Source of the DNA: Azadirachta indica
Lineage: Eukaryota > Streptophyta > Magnoliopsida > Sapindales > Meliaceae
Length of the DNA: 64,000 bases
Assembly: GCA_022749755.1 (NCBI GenBank)
Contig: CM040447.1
Location: 4,734,545 to 4,798,544 of the forward strand
Reading direction: 5' to 3'
A program made the translations under genes and the position numbers. The notes below the pieces were generated by a model. It saw only the letters and a list, made by a program, of their open reading frames with translations. It searched no databases and was not told where the DNA came from. Position 1 is the stretch's first letter. Every line of letters begins with the position of its first letter. Shown here piece after piece: positions 13,282-24,154 of this stretch.

Positions 13282-13516
13282 GGTAGGATCAATGGTCTTT
13301 TTTTTTTTATACAATTTTTTATATTAAATATAAGCTATTAGATTTATATATATCCAATGGTTGAGATTACATTTAATTATGTAATTAATGCATAATTAAT
13401 ATATAGATAATTATTGTACATGTCAGATATAATCTTAACCGTTACATGTGCCTAAATTCAACAACCCACATTTGATGTAAAAAATTGTGTGAAAAAAATG
13501 GGTCCTTAATCCTACT
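13282..13516. mobile_element. small MITE with TAGGATYAA termini
   Basis: The left end reads GGTAGGATCAATGGTC followed by a T run and TACAATTTTTTATATTAAAT. The right end is the imperfect complement, finishing CCTTAATCCTACTC. Terminal inverted repeats are about 45 bp in an element of about 235 bp. Confidence 0.75.
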
Positions 13517-13541
13517 CTGTACACACGCGCACATACACACA

Positions 13542-14675
13542 TGTAGGGCAGGATCAACAACCTTTTTTTTTATACAAACTTTTATACCAATCCTTATATC
13601 AAATATATGTGGATGGTATCATTGAATGAAATAAATAAAATAAATATTTTATATTGTTTAATTAAGATTTTTCATGTCATGTAATTCTCTTTTTTTTTTC
13701 TTTTTCCTACCTCATAACTTGTAAATTTTTTCTTCTACTTTTTCTCTTCTTTATTACATCTTCTCTCTCTTCATTACATCTTCTCATTTTAATTATTACA
13801 TGTAAACTTGAAAATTTAAATAAAATTATTCTAATTATTATTTAATTTATCTAAAAAATTAAATAATATAAAGCCAATACATACTTTAATAATATTTGTT
13901 TTATTATTAATTGAAGAAATATTATTGGGATATTGCATATACTTTATTAATAAGACTTATGTTAATTTATTATTATTATGCAAAATTTGTATTTTCTATT
14001 TATATATATTCAGTTAAATTTTAAAATTTTTGTGACAAGTTATTGTTATCAGTATTTGTAATTATGGTTAACCGTTAAGTGTGAGTGTTAATTAAGTAAT
14101 TGATCATATTATATTTAAGACAAGATCTAAGTTATGTCAAAATAGTTTAATTTAAAATTAAAAAAAGGGTTGTTAGGTTTAAGTTGGTGATGATACTGAA
14201 AGGAAAATCAATTAAATTAGTTAATTTAATTTTTTAAAAAAGAGCTATTAAGTTTATGTAATTATGCCAAAAAAAGAGTTACTAGGTTTAAGTTATAGCA
14301 TGATTTATAAATCTAATATGTATTTTATTTCTTATAAAGAAATTAAAGAGATTAACTTACCATTATAATTACTAATGGTAATAGAATTGTTTTTTTTTTT
14401 ACATACTTTAATTACAATTTGAAAATAAAATTTATTATAAATTTAAAATTAAAAGTCAAAAGTTTAGATTTTAAAAGATTTTTAAGTTTGCAATCAAATT
14501 TTCCATGCATTCTCATGGAAAGAAAGTTAAATGACATAAAAGACCTTAATTAAACAATAAAATTTTTTTATTATATTTTATTTCATTCAATTTACACAAT
14601 CCACTTATTCTTGATGTAAGAACTAATATTTGATATAAAAATTTGTTTAAAACAAAAGGAGCTACTGATCTTACA
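13542..14675. mobile_element. 1.1-kb element with long terminal inverted repeats
   Basis: The left end (GGGCAGGATCAACAACC, T run, TATACAAACTTTTATACC) and the reverse complement of the right end (GATCAGTAGCTCC, TATATCAAATATTAG) match. Similarity continues inward for about 170 bp, including TTGAATGAAATAAA and TTGTTTAATTAAG blocks. The termini resemble those of the neighbouring 13282-13516 element, so the two may belong to one family. No coding sequence is seen inside. Confidence 0.7.
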
Positions 14676-14886
14676 TATGTGTATATATATATATATATGT
14701 TAATATTCTTTCATAATTTGTTTTTAAAAGTTTTAACACATACCTCTCTTGAGGTTTGGAATTTTAATATTTAGATGAAAAGTATAAGGAAAGATACGCT
14801 TACCTCTCCTCTAAATGTTTATTATAGTTAGTTAACTGTTTGTATCAAGGATAATTTTGTAAAATCATAGCCAATGTTACTCATTT

Positions 14887-15312
14887 TTGTTTCTTCACTT
14901 GTTTTTTCCCAAAAAAAAAAAAAGAATTGAATTTTCTATATCCAAACTTAGGTTCCATGGTTATGAGCTGCTTCATTTTTGTTTCTTCGCATTTTTGTCT
15001 CTCTATGACCTGCTACATAGAGAAATCATAGTTTTGGCACATAAACATAAAGCAATTCAAGTTCTTATGGACATATCAATTCGAGGAGCATTAGAGCAAG
15101 AAGCATGCTTGGATGCTTTAACTTCAAAAATGCTGGATTCATCAGCCAATCAACTGGTCTTTGAGGCACCTAATGGTATTAAGGAAGTTGCAGAGCTCAT
15201 AAGAGATAAAAAAGCAAACAAAAATATCAAGTTGAAATGTGGAGAATTCTTGTTGCTACTCATTGAGCATGTAAATGAGAGGCAAATGGTGGCTTATGAT
15301 AAAGCAAATTAG
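14887..15312 (+). CDS. orphan ORF, probable gene fragment of unknown function
   Basis: An open frame of up to 141 codons. The last ~95 residues look protein-like: hydrophilic and helical, with HREIIVLAHKHKAIQ, ALEQEACLDAL and KLKCGEFLLLLIEHV, ending in TAG. The first ~45 residues are low-complexity and probably not translated. A possible acceptor (CTACATAG just before 15020) suggests this could be an isolated 3' exon. The alternating helical pattern is compatible with an ARM/HEAT-like repeat, but I do not recognise the family. No upstream exon was found. It may be a captured or degenerate fragment. Confidence 0.35.
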   Translation: MFLHLFFPKKKKRIEFSISKLRFHGYELLHFCFFAFLSLYDLLHREIIVLAHKHKAIQVLMDISIRGALEQEACLDALTSKMLDSSANQLVFEAPNGIKEVAELIRDKKANKNIKLKCGEFLLLLIEHVNERQMVAYDKAN

Positions 15313-16149
15313 GGTTTTTCAATTAGAATAAATTGATTAATTTTAATTTTATTTTTAAAAGTATTTCTGTAATGACAACAAACAATATTAGTCAATTAGC
15401 GGACAAGGGGAGATATTTGTTAATACCTCTTTATATTTGCTATTTTAAATAATTTTGTATTAATTATGTTTTAAAGTCATAAGTAATTCTTTTAAGAATA
15501 AGAAAAATTTTCTTTAACTCCCAATAATTTTAGCAGCTCAGTTCTTAAATATATAATTAATTGTAAAAGTATCACATTATCAAATTATAATATATAATTA
15601 TTATAAATTTTTTGTGATAAGAAAGTGAATAATAAATTATAATATGTGAATTAAATTTATTATTATGCTAAAAATATATATAAATTTCTAAATATATATT
15701 AAACAAAATATTATACTTATTTTTTAAAAATATTTTTATAATTTAATATACATTAAATTATGAGTAAGAAAGTAAAAAAAAAAAATAGAAATATTTTAGT
15801 ATGTAATTTTATTCAAATTTATTGTTAATGTTTTAATTTTAAATAATTTTTTTTTATTTTCAAAGTTTTTTAAAACAATAAAATAAATAAAATCTTTTAA
15901 ATTTAATATTTTAGTATTTAATAGATTAAAAATAATAAGATTGAATTGTTAATAATAAAAAAATATTTTATTTAATTATTGTGATTAACGTTAAGTTATT
16001 TTCCTATTTATCAGAAAATCAGAAGAATCGAATACCTCGGCCATTTATTGTTTTCATAAAAGTTAGGCATTTTATCTCTTTTGTAAAATAGGTGGGACTA
16101 AACTTCTTTTTGTCCACAATAAAAATAATTTTAGTTATAATTTTGAAAA
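15313..16149. other. very AT-rich intergenic stretch
   Basis: Mostly A/T runs between the orphan ORF and the BAHD1 promoter. No gene or element with two recognisable ends was found. Confidence 0.5.
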
Positions 16150-16280
16150 ATATATCTTGAAATCATGCATCCACATCAAGAAAAATCTTAAACGCCTTTC
16201 TCTGTTTTTCTCATGTTAAATACTATAGCTTGCAGAAGAAATTCCTCCGAAAATTCTGAGTGAAATTAAGCCAACCAGAC
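16150..16280 (+). promoter_or_regulatory. BAHD1 proximal promoter and 5' leader, conserved with BAHD2
   Basis: The ~120 bp before the ATG align with the region upstream of BAHD2 (25431-25560, minus strand). Shared blocks include CCTTTCTCTGTTTT, CTCATGTTA, ATAGCTT, GAAAATTCT and GAAATTAAGC. Conservation in a non-coding leader suggests recent duplication or retained promoter function. No confident TATA box position can be given. Confidence 0.6.
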
Positions 16281-17558
16281 ATGGACGTTCGCATCATTTC
16301 CAAAGAAATCATCAAACCATCTTCTCCGACTCCTCACCATCTGAAAACCCATAAACTAAATCATAGAGATCAATCACATTTTAATCTTTACTTCCCACTT
16401 CTTTTCTTCTACGACTCTGGAGTAGAAAAAAAAGATACCAAAATTTCTGAACACCTCAAAAGATCTCTCTCACAAACATTAACCCACTACTACCCTTTTG
16501 CAGGACGAGTGAAAGATTATTTTTCTGTTGATTGTGATGATTATGGAGCCATTTTTATTGAAGCCAATGTAGCAATTCAGATGTCTAAGGTGCTTAAAAC
16601 ACCAGAGATTGATATACTGGAACGACTTCTCCCATTCAATACCAATGAAAAGGTAAGTACTGAAGTCAACCTCGCTGTTCAACTCAATTACTTTGATTGT
16701 GGTGGGTTGGGAATCTGCGTTTGTTTTAGCCATGTAGTTGCAGACGCAACAGCGGCAGCATATTTCGTTAAAAACTGGAGTGATGTTGCTTGTGGTTGTA
16801 ATGATATCAAAGATGTGATATTCGATTCCACATCTCTCTTTCCTCCCCATGAATTGACGAGAAGCACCTTTAATAGTTTTGTTGAGAGACTTCCTTCTGT
16901 AGAATTTGTGACAAAGAGGTTTGTGTTTGATAGTAATAAGGTAGCTGCTCTAAGAGAAGAAATTAAAAGTACTGGATCATCTTTTCGTCCAACACGTTTC
17001 GAAGCTGTGGCTGCTCTTATTTGGGCTGCTTTGATAACTATTGCTAGGGAAAACAACGAATCTGTTGTTGTAGCAGTAATTCCTGTGATGGGACGAAAGC
17101 GAATGAATCCACCATTGCCTCAACAAGTTATTGGGAACATCTTCCACTTAAAAATAACACACTACATGGATGAGGAAACTGATTTAAACAGTTTAGCAAG
17201 AAACATTCATGAAGCTATAAAAATGGTGAACGAGGATTACGTGAGAAAGGTTTATGCAGATGGTGCTTATGTGAATGAGTTAAAACAAATAACCCAGGAT
17301 ATCGCAACCGGTAAAGCAAGGTTGCTTGGTTTGAATAGTGTTGGTGGACTTCCATTTTATGAATCTGATTTTGGATGGGGAAAGCCAAGATGGGTAACCA
17401 CTGCTATGAGGATTAATAATCTTGCACTTCAAATAGAAGCACCTGATGGTAAAGGAATAGAAGTATTGTTATCATTGCCCCACAAGGATATGGCCAAATT
17501 TCAACGAGATGTTGGTATCCTTACTTATGCTTCTTTCAATCTCAACCCATCTCTCTGA
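16281..17558 (+). CDS. BAHD acyltransferase (vinorine synthase-like), intact
   Basis: Acyl-CoA-dependent O- or N-acyltransferase of the BAHD family, cytosolic in known members. The 425-residue single-exon product has the usual family length. The catalytic HxxxD motif is present as HVVAD (His151, Asp155), and the structural DFGWG motif at 363-367 is intact. The N-terminal PSSPTPHHLKTHKLN block is typical of the vinorine synthase/benzyl alcohol acetyltransferase-like clade. The ATG at 16281 is chosen because it aligns with the start of the inverted paralogue at 25430 and follows a conserved leader; the frame also opens at a GTG at 16260, which is not plausible in a plant. An AATAAA lies at 17670-17675. 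The substrate cannot be predicted. It lies tail-to-tail with BAHD2. Confidence 0.93.
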   Translation: MDVRIISKEIIKPSSPTPHHLKTHKLNHRDQSHFNLYFPLLFFYDSGVEKKDTKISEHLKRSLSQTLTHYYPFAGRVKDYFSVDCDDYGAIFIEANVAIQMSKVLKTPEIDILERLLPFNTNEKVSTEVNLAVQLNYFDCGGLGICVCFSHVVADATAAAYFVKNWSDVACGCNDIKDVIFDSTSLFPPHELTRSTFNSFVERLPSVEFVTKRFVFDSNKVAALREEIKSTGSSFRPTRFEAVAALIWAALITIARENNESVVVAVIPVMGRKRMNPPLPQQVIGNIFHLKITHYMDEETDLNSLARNIHEAIKMVNEDYVRKVYADGAYVNELKQITQDIATGKARLLGLNSVGGLPFYESDFGWGKPRWVTTAMRINNLALQIEAPDGKGIEVLLSLPHKDMAKFQRDVGILTYASFNLNPSL

Positions 17559-17669
17559 AAAGTGTCCACTACAAAACTAGCTTCTTCTTCACCTTCTTTT
17601 TCTTCTTTACTTATGCTTAATTACTCCATGATAATTGTCTTGTGCTTAGTACTCTTTATGATCATTTTC

Positions 17670-17675
17670 AATAAA
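17670..17675 (+). terminator. polyadenylation signal of BAHD1
   Basis: AATAAA about 110 bp after the stop codon, within a TTTTCAATAAAGC context. Confidence 0.5.
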
Positions 17676-19604
17676 GCATTAGCAAGACCTTGTTGTCACA
17701 GCCTGGATTGTAAAGCATACTTGTCCTCCAATTAAAAGATAGGTATTTTCTTCTAACTTACGGGAATGCAGATTTTTGGAATATCCTCCAACTTACATGC
17801 AAGTAGATTCCTAAAATGTATCATAATAAAATTTATCTAAATTCTTATTCTTAATAAATTTTGAATATATAATTATATATTTTCAGTAATTTTTAATATA
17901 TAATTATATAATTTTAGTAGATTGTATATATAATATGTAGGATTTAAAAAATTAACTAACATATATTCTTAAAATTAGTATTTTAATAATGTAAAAATTG
18001 ACTCTTAAATACTACATAAATAAATTATTATTTCAAGTAATATATATATATATATATCTATGTATATATGTATATATATATATATATATATCATGACATC
18101 GCACGTAGTCAATACTGCAAGGTTATTCAATAATTTTTTTATGGTTGTAATTCATAATTCTTAAATTTAATCATAATAATAAGATAATTAAGATAAAAAG
18201 AAAAAGGGCATCTACTATTGTAGATAATTATATAATTAAAATATAATATATAATACAAAAATATTATAATACACTTCTTAACTTAAAAAAAAAAAAAACG
18301 CTATAAATTTTTAAGGTGTATAAGATATCTTGAGTTTTAAGAAAATAAGAAGATATCTTAAATTTAATTTCGATCAATTTGACATGTGAGAACATCATAA
18401 CTTTAATTCTTAAATTTAATCATAATAATAAGATAGAATATATTTTTTCATTATTAACAATTTAGTCCCTGTTGTTTAGAGTTGACAATTCAAGTTATCA
18501 TTTCGTATCAAATAAAAATATAATATATTTTTAAACTAACCTGAACTTGACCTATTTAATAATCATATAAAAAATTAAAACCTTAACCTAATCTGTTTAA
18601 TCATCGTATCACCTACTTTACATATATTTTAATATATATTTTAAAAAAATTATAATATTATCCATCAAAATATTAATAAATTTTATTTTAAATAGTATTA
18701 AATATTTTTAAAATGTGAAAAGTATAAAATAAATATGCTAAATTATAATAAGTTAAAATGAAGTTATTATTAAAATAATTAATCGTGTCATAAACGGATT
18801 CATATGATAAAATCTTGAATTCGAACCGGACTTAATTATTAATTGTATTACATTATTATAATTTATTTATTAATTGTATCATTTTAAGTAAACTTGAACC
18901 TACTAATTTTTTGTCATCTTCATGTCGGGTTGACAGGTCGTTTCAAGAAGTGTCACCCTACTGTTATTTATGATATATTAAAGATTAAAATATTAAATTT
19001 AAAAAGTTTATTTTATTTTATTATTTGAAAAAACTTTAAAATTAATAATATTATTTATTTAAATTAAAATACGAACAATAGATTTTGACAAACTTGTATA
19101 CTAAAATACTTGTAATCTCATTTTTTTTCTTTTACTTTATTGATAATATTTAGTATGTAATGATCATAAAATTTTTTAGATAAAATTTGTATATTATTTT
19201 ATTTAATATATATTTAAAAAAATTATATTAAAAATTATATTTATTTCACTATATTTTCTTAAAAAAATTCAAGCACATAATTAATATAAATACATACTAT
19301 ATTTATTATAAATAAATTTAAAGATAATGAAAATTCTCTTTTAAATTTTTTTTAATCAAAACTAAACTAAACTATTAAATAAAAATATAAAAGTATATCT
19401 AATTATTCATTCAATTGACACAACACTAAATTTAAATCATATATTATAAATTTATTATTTTTTATTTAAAATTTTTTCTTTGTAATATTTTATAAATGTT
19501 TCTAACTAAAATTTTCAAAACTTAGGGTATCTAGTACATCTTAAAAAGTAAAAAGAATATTTGCTGTTTTCCCAAAGATCATGGGGTATATTATAATATC
19601 CTTT
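17676..19604. other. AT-rich intergenic region with short repeats
   Basis: No gene seen. It contains a TA microsatellite around 18042-18092. A direct repeat of about 30 bp (AATTCTTAAATTTAATCAT and following bases) occurs near 18155 and 18405. Around 18780-18950 a stretch with GTGTCATAAACGGATTC and GGGTTGACAGGTCG looks like a dispersed plant repeat, but neither end can be set. Confidence 0.5.
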
Positions 19605-21215
19605 TACAAAAAAGTAATTATAACAAAATATTTATATTATATTTCAATTTTGAATATAACCTCCCTTCAAAAGAATAAAAAAGAAAACTTAGAATATAAA
19701 GAAGTTACGTGTTATGAAACTACATAATAATATCTCATTATAGTATAGTTGAAATGTGTTGCAAAAAATTCACGTTGACAATTCTTTTAATAATTAAATA
19801 TGATTATTTTAATGAAAGTTAAATTTGAATGAATGTGTAAATTTTATTGATAAAAAAAATTGCCATTACTTCTATTACATATTCACTTAATTTGTTTTTC
19901 CATGGTAAATTGTTCAAACCACGATTAAATGGTACTCACAATATAAACAAGCTAATAAGCATTCTATTAATATGCACGATAACCCTAAAAAATAATGACC
20001 ATTATTCATGGTAGACAACAGCGATATTCATGTGATGATTGTCTGTGATAATTTTGAATTATTCAATTATTAATAAAGATAATATCAGATAATTAAATAA
20101 AGAATTAAATATTTAACATTTTACAACACATTTCAAAGCATTTTAAATTTTATTTAATTTAATTCATTACAATTCAATACATTTATTTTAATAGAGCCTA
20201 ATACGCATTGTTGGACGTATCCATAAATTTTACTCAAACAAAGTAAACATAGATTTTTTAATTAATTGATTTATGAAAAAAGTTATATATAAAAAAGAGT
20301 GAAAGATCGAATTCTTCCTATCGTAAGGAAGTCCAAACACTTGGACAAAGAAAGGTAAAGTTGAATCATTAGTCAATTTAAATAGAGCTATGATTCATCT
20401 CTAGGTTAATTAATTTATTATCCTGCTTTTTTGACTAAATTATCCCTTTATGAAAGCTCTCATCAGAACTGAAAGTAAATATGATATAACACACTAAAAT
20501 ATAGTTTCATAAATGCAGTGTCAATGTTTTGTTTAGGACAATTAATTTTTATTTATACTTATCTTTTATTTCTCTCTTTCACTCCTTTTTTCTTCCTCTC
20601 TCTTTCATTATTTTCTTTTTCTATCACTATCTTTCCCAACTTTTTTCTTGTCAAAAGCTGACAGCTGATAATAAAAATAAATAAATTTGTTGATTTTTTT
20701 ATCGTGATTTGGGGTAATTTGCTGGAATTTGATTTTTCTACTTGTAATTTAATAGATATTATGGTGGCATGTACAATAACTGATTGTTTTTATTAACTGG
20801 TAGAAAAATGGATTGTAGTGTTTTTGGAGGAGAAAGTGTTTTATTCTTATGGTGATATTAAAAAAATCAATTATTCATGTGACCATAGATAAAAGATTTA
20901 TTTGATTGTAGGAGCAAAAGATAAGGTTGTATTAAGTAAAAAAGAGTAGAACAGAGGGAAAGAAGAAGAAGAAAAATATAGAAAATTAATTTATTTTAGT
21001 ATTAGTGTTTTCGAAAATATAGAAAAGATAGATAAAATAATTTTTTATTATATTATAGTTAACTATAATTTAACACATTTATTATTTAAGAATACGAGTG
21101 GAAATGCTTCTAAAAAAAACTTATAATGTTGATGGTTATTGGGTATGTATTTTACAAAAACCCATAAATAATGGAGAATTAGGCTAAACAATAGGGGCAT
21201 CAGGTATTAAATTCT
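19605..21215 (+). repeat. segmental duplication, copy A
   Basis: Aligns in direct orientation with 25640-28036 (copy A'). Shared blocks include AATAATTAAATATRATTATT (near 19790/25830), ATATTCATGTG (20026/26060), TCTTGTCAAAAGCTGACAGC (20648/27623), GTGATTTGGGGTAATTTG (20705/27680) and GGAGAATTAGG. Copy A' has about 1 kb extra between 26430 and 27400. Copy A' adjoins the BAHD2 promoter, whereas copy A has no BAHD gene beside it. Confidence 0.8.
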
Positions 21216-21489
21216 CTCTTGTTCTATCAATAATGTGGTAAAAAAGAAGTGATTTAGTGAATAAAATCGTTCGTTCAAAGCTTGCCTACAATGCCTTCTT
21301 GATTAACTTTGATATGCAATCTTTACATGAAGATTCAAGTCCATAAGACACCTTCATTTATGCATACGATTTTCAGGTATGTGCAAGAAACTTTTTCAAA
21401 ATTCCATTTATTTTGAAAATGGTAGGAAATGATTGTTAGAATATTTTCAAAATAAATATTATTAAAGAGATGCTTATATAATATTAAAA

Positions 21490-22265
21490 GGCATTCACCC
21501 ACACTTGATTTTGATCGCACCCTTCATATCATAGTAGAAATATATAGTAAATGAACTTGCTTTTCATTTTAGGACACACTCTCAAACTTAATTGAAAAAT
21601 ACTAATTTTACCTACATCTTTTTTTGACATGTTATTTTGACACACTTGCAATTTTTTTAAAAATATTTCAAACCACTTACACTTAATATTGACCACACCC
21701 ACAAAACCTGTTTAAAGATACTAAATACACTCATATCTTACCCTAATCACACCAACACAATCTATTAGACAATATTAAAAACGCCTGCATGTTTTGCTGA
21801 ACACTTGACTAATCACACTTACACAACCCACTGAAAAATAATATTCAATAAATCCATACTTTATTCTAAATATATCCTTATAAGTCCTTTTAAAATATTC
21901 TAAACCTACCAACATTGACGTTTTCCTCAATTTAAAGGTAGGTATCTATCTATCACGAGGGAAGTATATTATGGTGTTATGAGTAGATATCTACTGTATA
22001 CTATAATTGTGTTATTTAAACTCGCACAGTAAAATTTTGATTCATTGTCAATTGTTATAAATTATAAATATAATATTAAAAAAAAAAAAAGAACTGATCG
22101 CACAACAATCACTACACCCTTTAACTATTCCAAATGCACTCGCAAACCTTAGTGAAGGATATTAAATGAACTTACATCTCATTATAACTAACTAAAATAG
22201 TCAAAGCGGATATATACTAAATACCCTCACATAGTATTAACTGAGATACTTCTTGCTCACTTTAA
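21490..22265. repeat. degenerate minisatellite-like tract, period about 60-65 bp
   Basis: A recurring pattern of CACACCHACACAA, then an A-rich part with ATATTAAA, then a CTYRCATCTT-like block. The cleanest units lie between about 21690 and 21860, with more decayed ones on both sides. The units have diverged greatly, so the array is old. No coding frame persists. Confidence 0.45.
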
Positions 22266-22484
22266 AAATTCTAAAATATTTTACTTACAAATATAATTCC
22301 TCTTCGATAATGTTATATTTTTAATAAATAAAACGATATTATTTTATAAATAAAAAAAATATATAATGAAAAGTATTTAATAAAAAGCCCAACAAACCAT
22401 ATTTTTGAAAACCAAAATTTATAGTTTGAGTAATCAATTAGTATCTAGATTATATTAATAAAAATAAATAGTAAAATTATTTTT

Positions 22485-23120
22485 TAGAAAATTTTTAAAA
22501 TAACCCTAATTTAAACCCAGTTTAGGTAAATAATTATGTTTCAAAATTTTCTCAACAAACTAACTAAAAAAGTCATTTTCGAAGAAAAATGTCTCTTAAT
22601 AGCCATTAACCAAAAATTTAAAATTTTTTTGAAAAATATTCCAAACAACCGTAATTTTAACCTAATTTATGTAAATACTTATGTTTTAAAATACCAAACT
22701 ACCTAAAAAAGTAATTTTCAAACAAATATACTTCTTAATAACCATTAACCAAAAAATTTAAATTTTTAAAATTTGCCGACATTTGAAGTTAAGACTTTTT
22801 GGGCAAAAGATTTACACCTTTACCCTAGACAACAACTACAATTATTATAACTTAAGACGATTAATAACATTTATCATAATTAACCATTGAACAATTATCA
22901 ATTTTCAATTAAAAAGGTGAATTAATTATAATAGTATTAATAACCATCTTAGTTGTAACAAATTTAATTATTCTTTAGTGATTGTACGTTTTTCACCAAG
23001 GAGTCTTAGGTTCAAATCTCAACAAACTAAAGAATTAAAATTTTTGGTTAATGGTTATTGAGAGACATTTTTGTCCCAAAATTACTTTTTAATTAGTTTG
23101 GTAAATAAATATACTTCTCC
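22485..23120. repeat. tandem plus inverted copies of a ~137-bp unit
   Basis: Two direct copies (about 22485-22620 and 22621-22759) end in CCATTAACCAAAAA(A)TTTA. The end of the unit recurs as its reverse complement at about 23035-23110 (TTTTTGGTTAATGG, then CATTTTTG and AATTACTTTT). The three copies could fold as a stem-loop, as in foldback transposons. Confidence 0.65.
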
Positions 23121-24154
23121 ATTTCAATATAAAAAGATAAACAAAATTTAGCAAGTGTAAGATATATAACATTGCAGGAGTGCTTAAACTTGAACAAAAA
23201 GAGACAATAGGAAAAGGTTTTAAGTTATGAAGTGGGATGAGATGGAAAAATATATATAAAATTGAATTGCAGACATAAAGTTATATTTCCTATGTTGTCT
23301 AATTTATTATTAATTTATAATTATTATTGCCTCCAATATAATTTTTTTAAAATTTACTTAAATGTCAATAGTATTAAATATATCCTAAAATATTCTAAAG
23401 TTATTTTCTAACATAAGCCAATATAAAAATTTGTCTCACATTTTGTATATCAATTTAAAAACTAATAATAATATATTTATAAATATTATATTCCAACTTG
23501 AACTCGGTCGTAAGCAACCATTTCCCCCTAATTGAATGGTAAGGATTCGAATTCCATATACTTTATAATATTTGAGACTCTCCATTTTATATGAATGAAA
23601 TTCCTTAAATCTCACCAGTTCACAACAATATTATCTAATACTATCAATAAATTATCAACCCCGCCTCACCTAAGAATAAATCTATAAGCTTTATGTATAC
23701 ATATATATATATATATATAGTTACTGAAATTTAGAATACATTATCATATTATAATAAAATTATGTACTACATATCTGTTGATATAAGTTTTCATTATTAC
23801 GATCAATATACACACATATCTCCATGAAATATTAATCACTTAAAAATACTAATTTATGTGGAATCAACAGATTATTTAACTTTTACTAATCTTTTATTAA
23901 TAATTATCATAAAAGGTAAGTATAAGACAATTATAATAGAGTAATAGCACAAGTAAATAAAGAGAAGAAGTCTCTGAGATATAGTTTAAGTGGTCTGAGA
24001 TACGTTTGATGCATTGAAATCATTATAAATTTGAGTAATAATAAAGAGTAAATGTTTAGTGTGCGGTTCATGATTGAGATTTCTCTTCCATTCAAAATTT
24101 TTAAAAAAAAAAGAAAAAGAAAAAAAGAAAGACCTAATTTTTAGTTGATACATT
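23121..24154. other. AT-rich region downstream of BAHD2
   Basis: No gene recognised. A TA microsatellite lies at about 23700-23720. A tRNA-promoter-like pair (TTGAATGGTAAGG and GATTCGAATTCC, 23530-23560) is noted in the findings but not called as a gene. Confidence 0.4.

Noticed and set aside
16260..16280. An extended BAHD1 start at GTG 16260, adding seven residues
   Set aside because: GTG is not a plausible start in a plant nuclear gene, and the paralogue aligns its ATG with the one at 16281.
16479..17056. Long open frames on the minus strand opposite BAHD1
   Set aside because: They are antisense shadows of a conserved coding gene; matching shadows occur opposite BAHD2 at 24652-25085.
21490..22265. 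A CRISPR-like array, because of the regular repeats
   Set aside because: The repeats are diverged throughout without unique spacers, and this is plant nuclear DNA.
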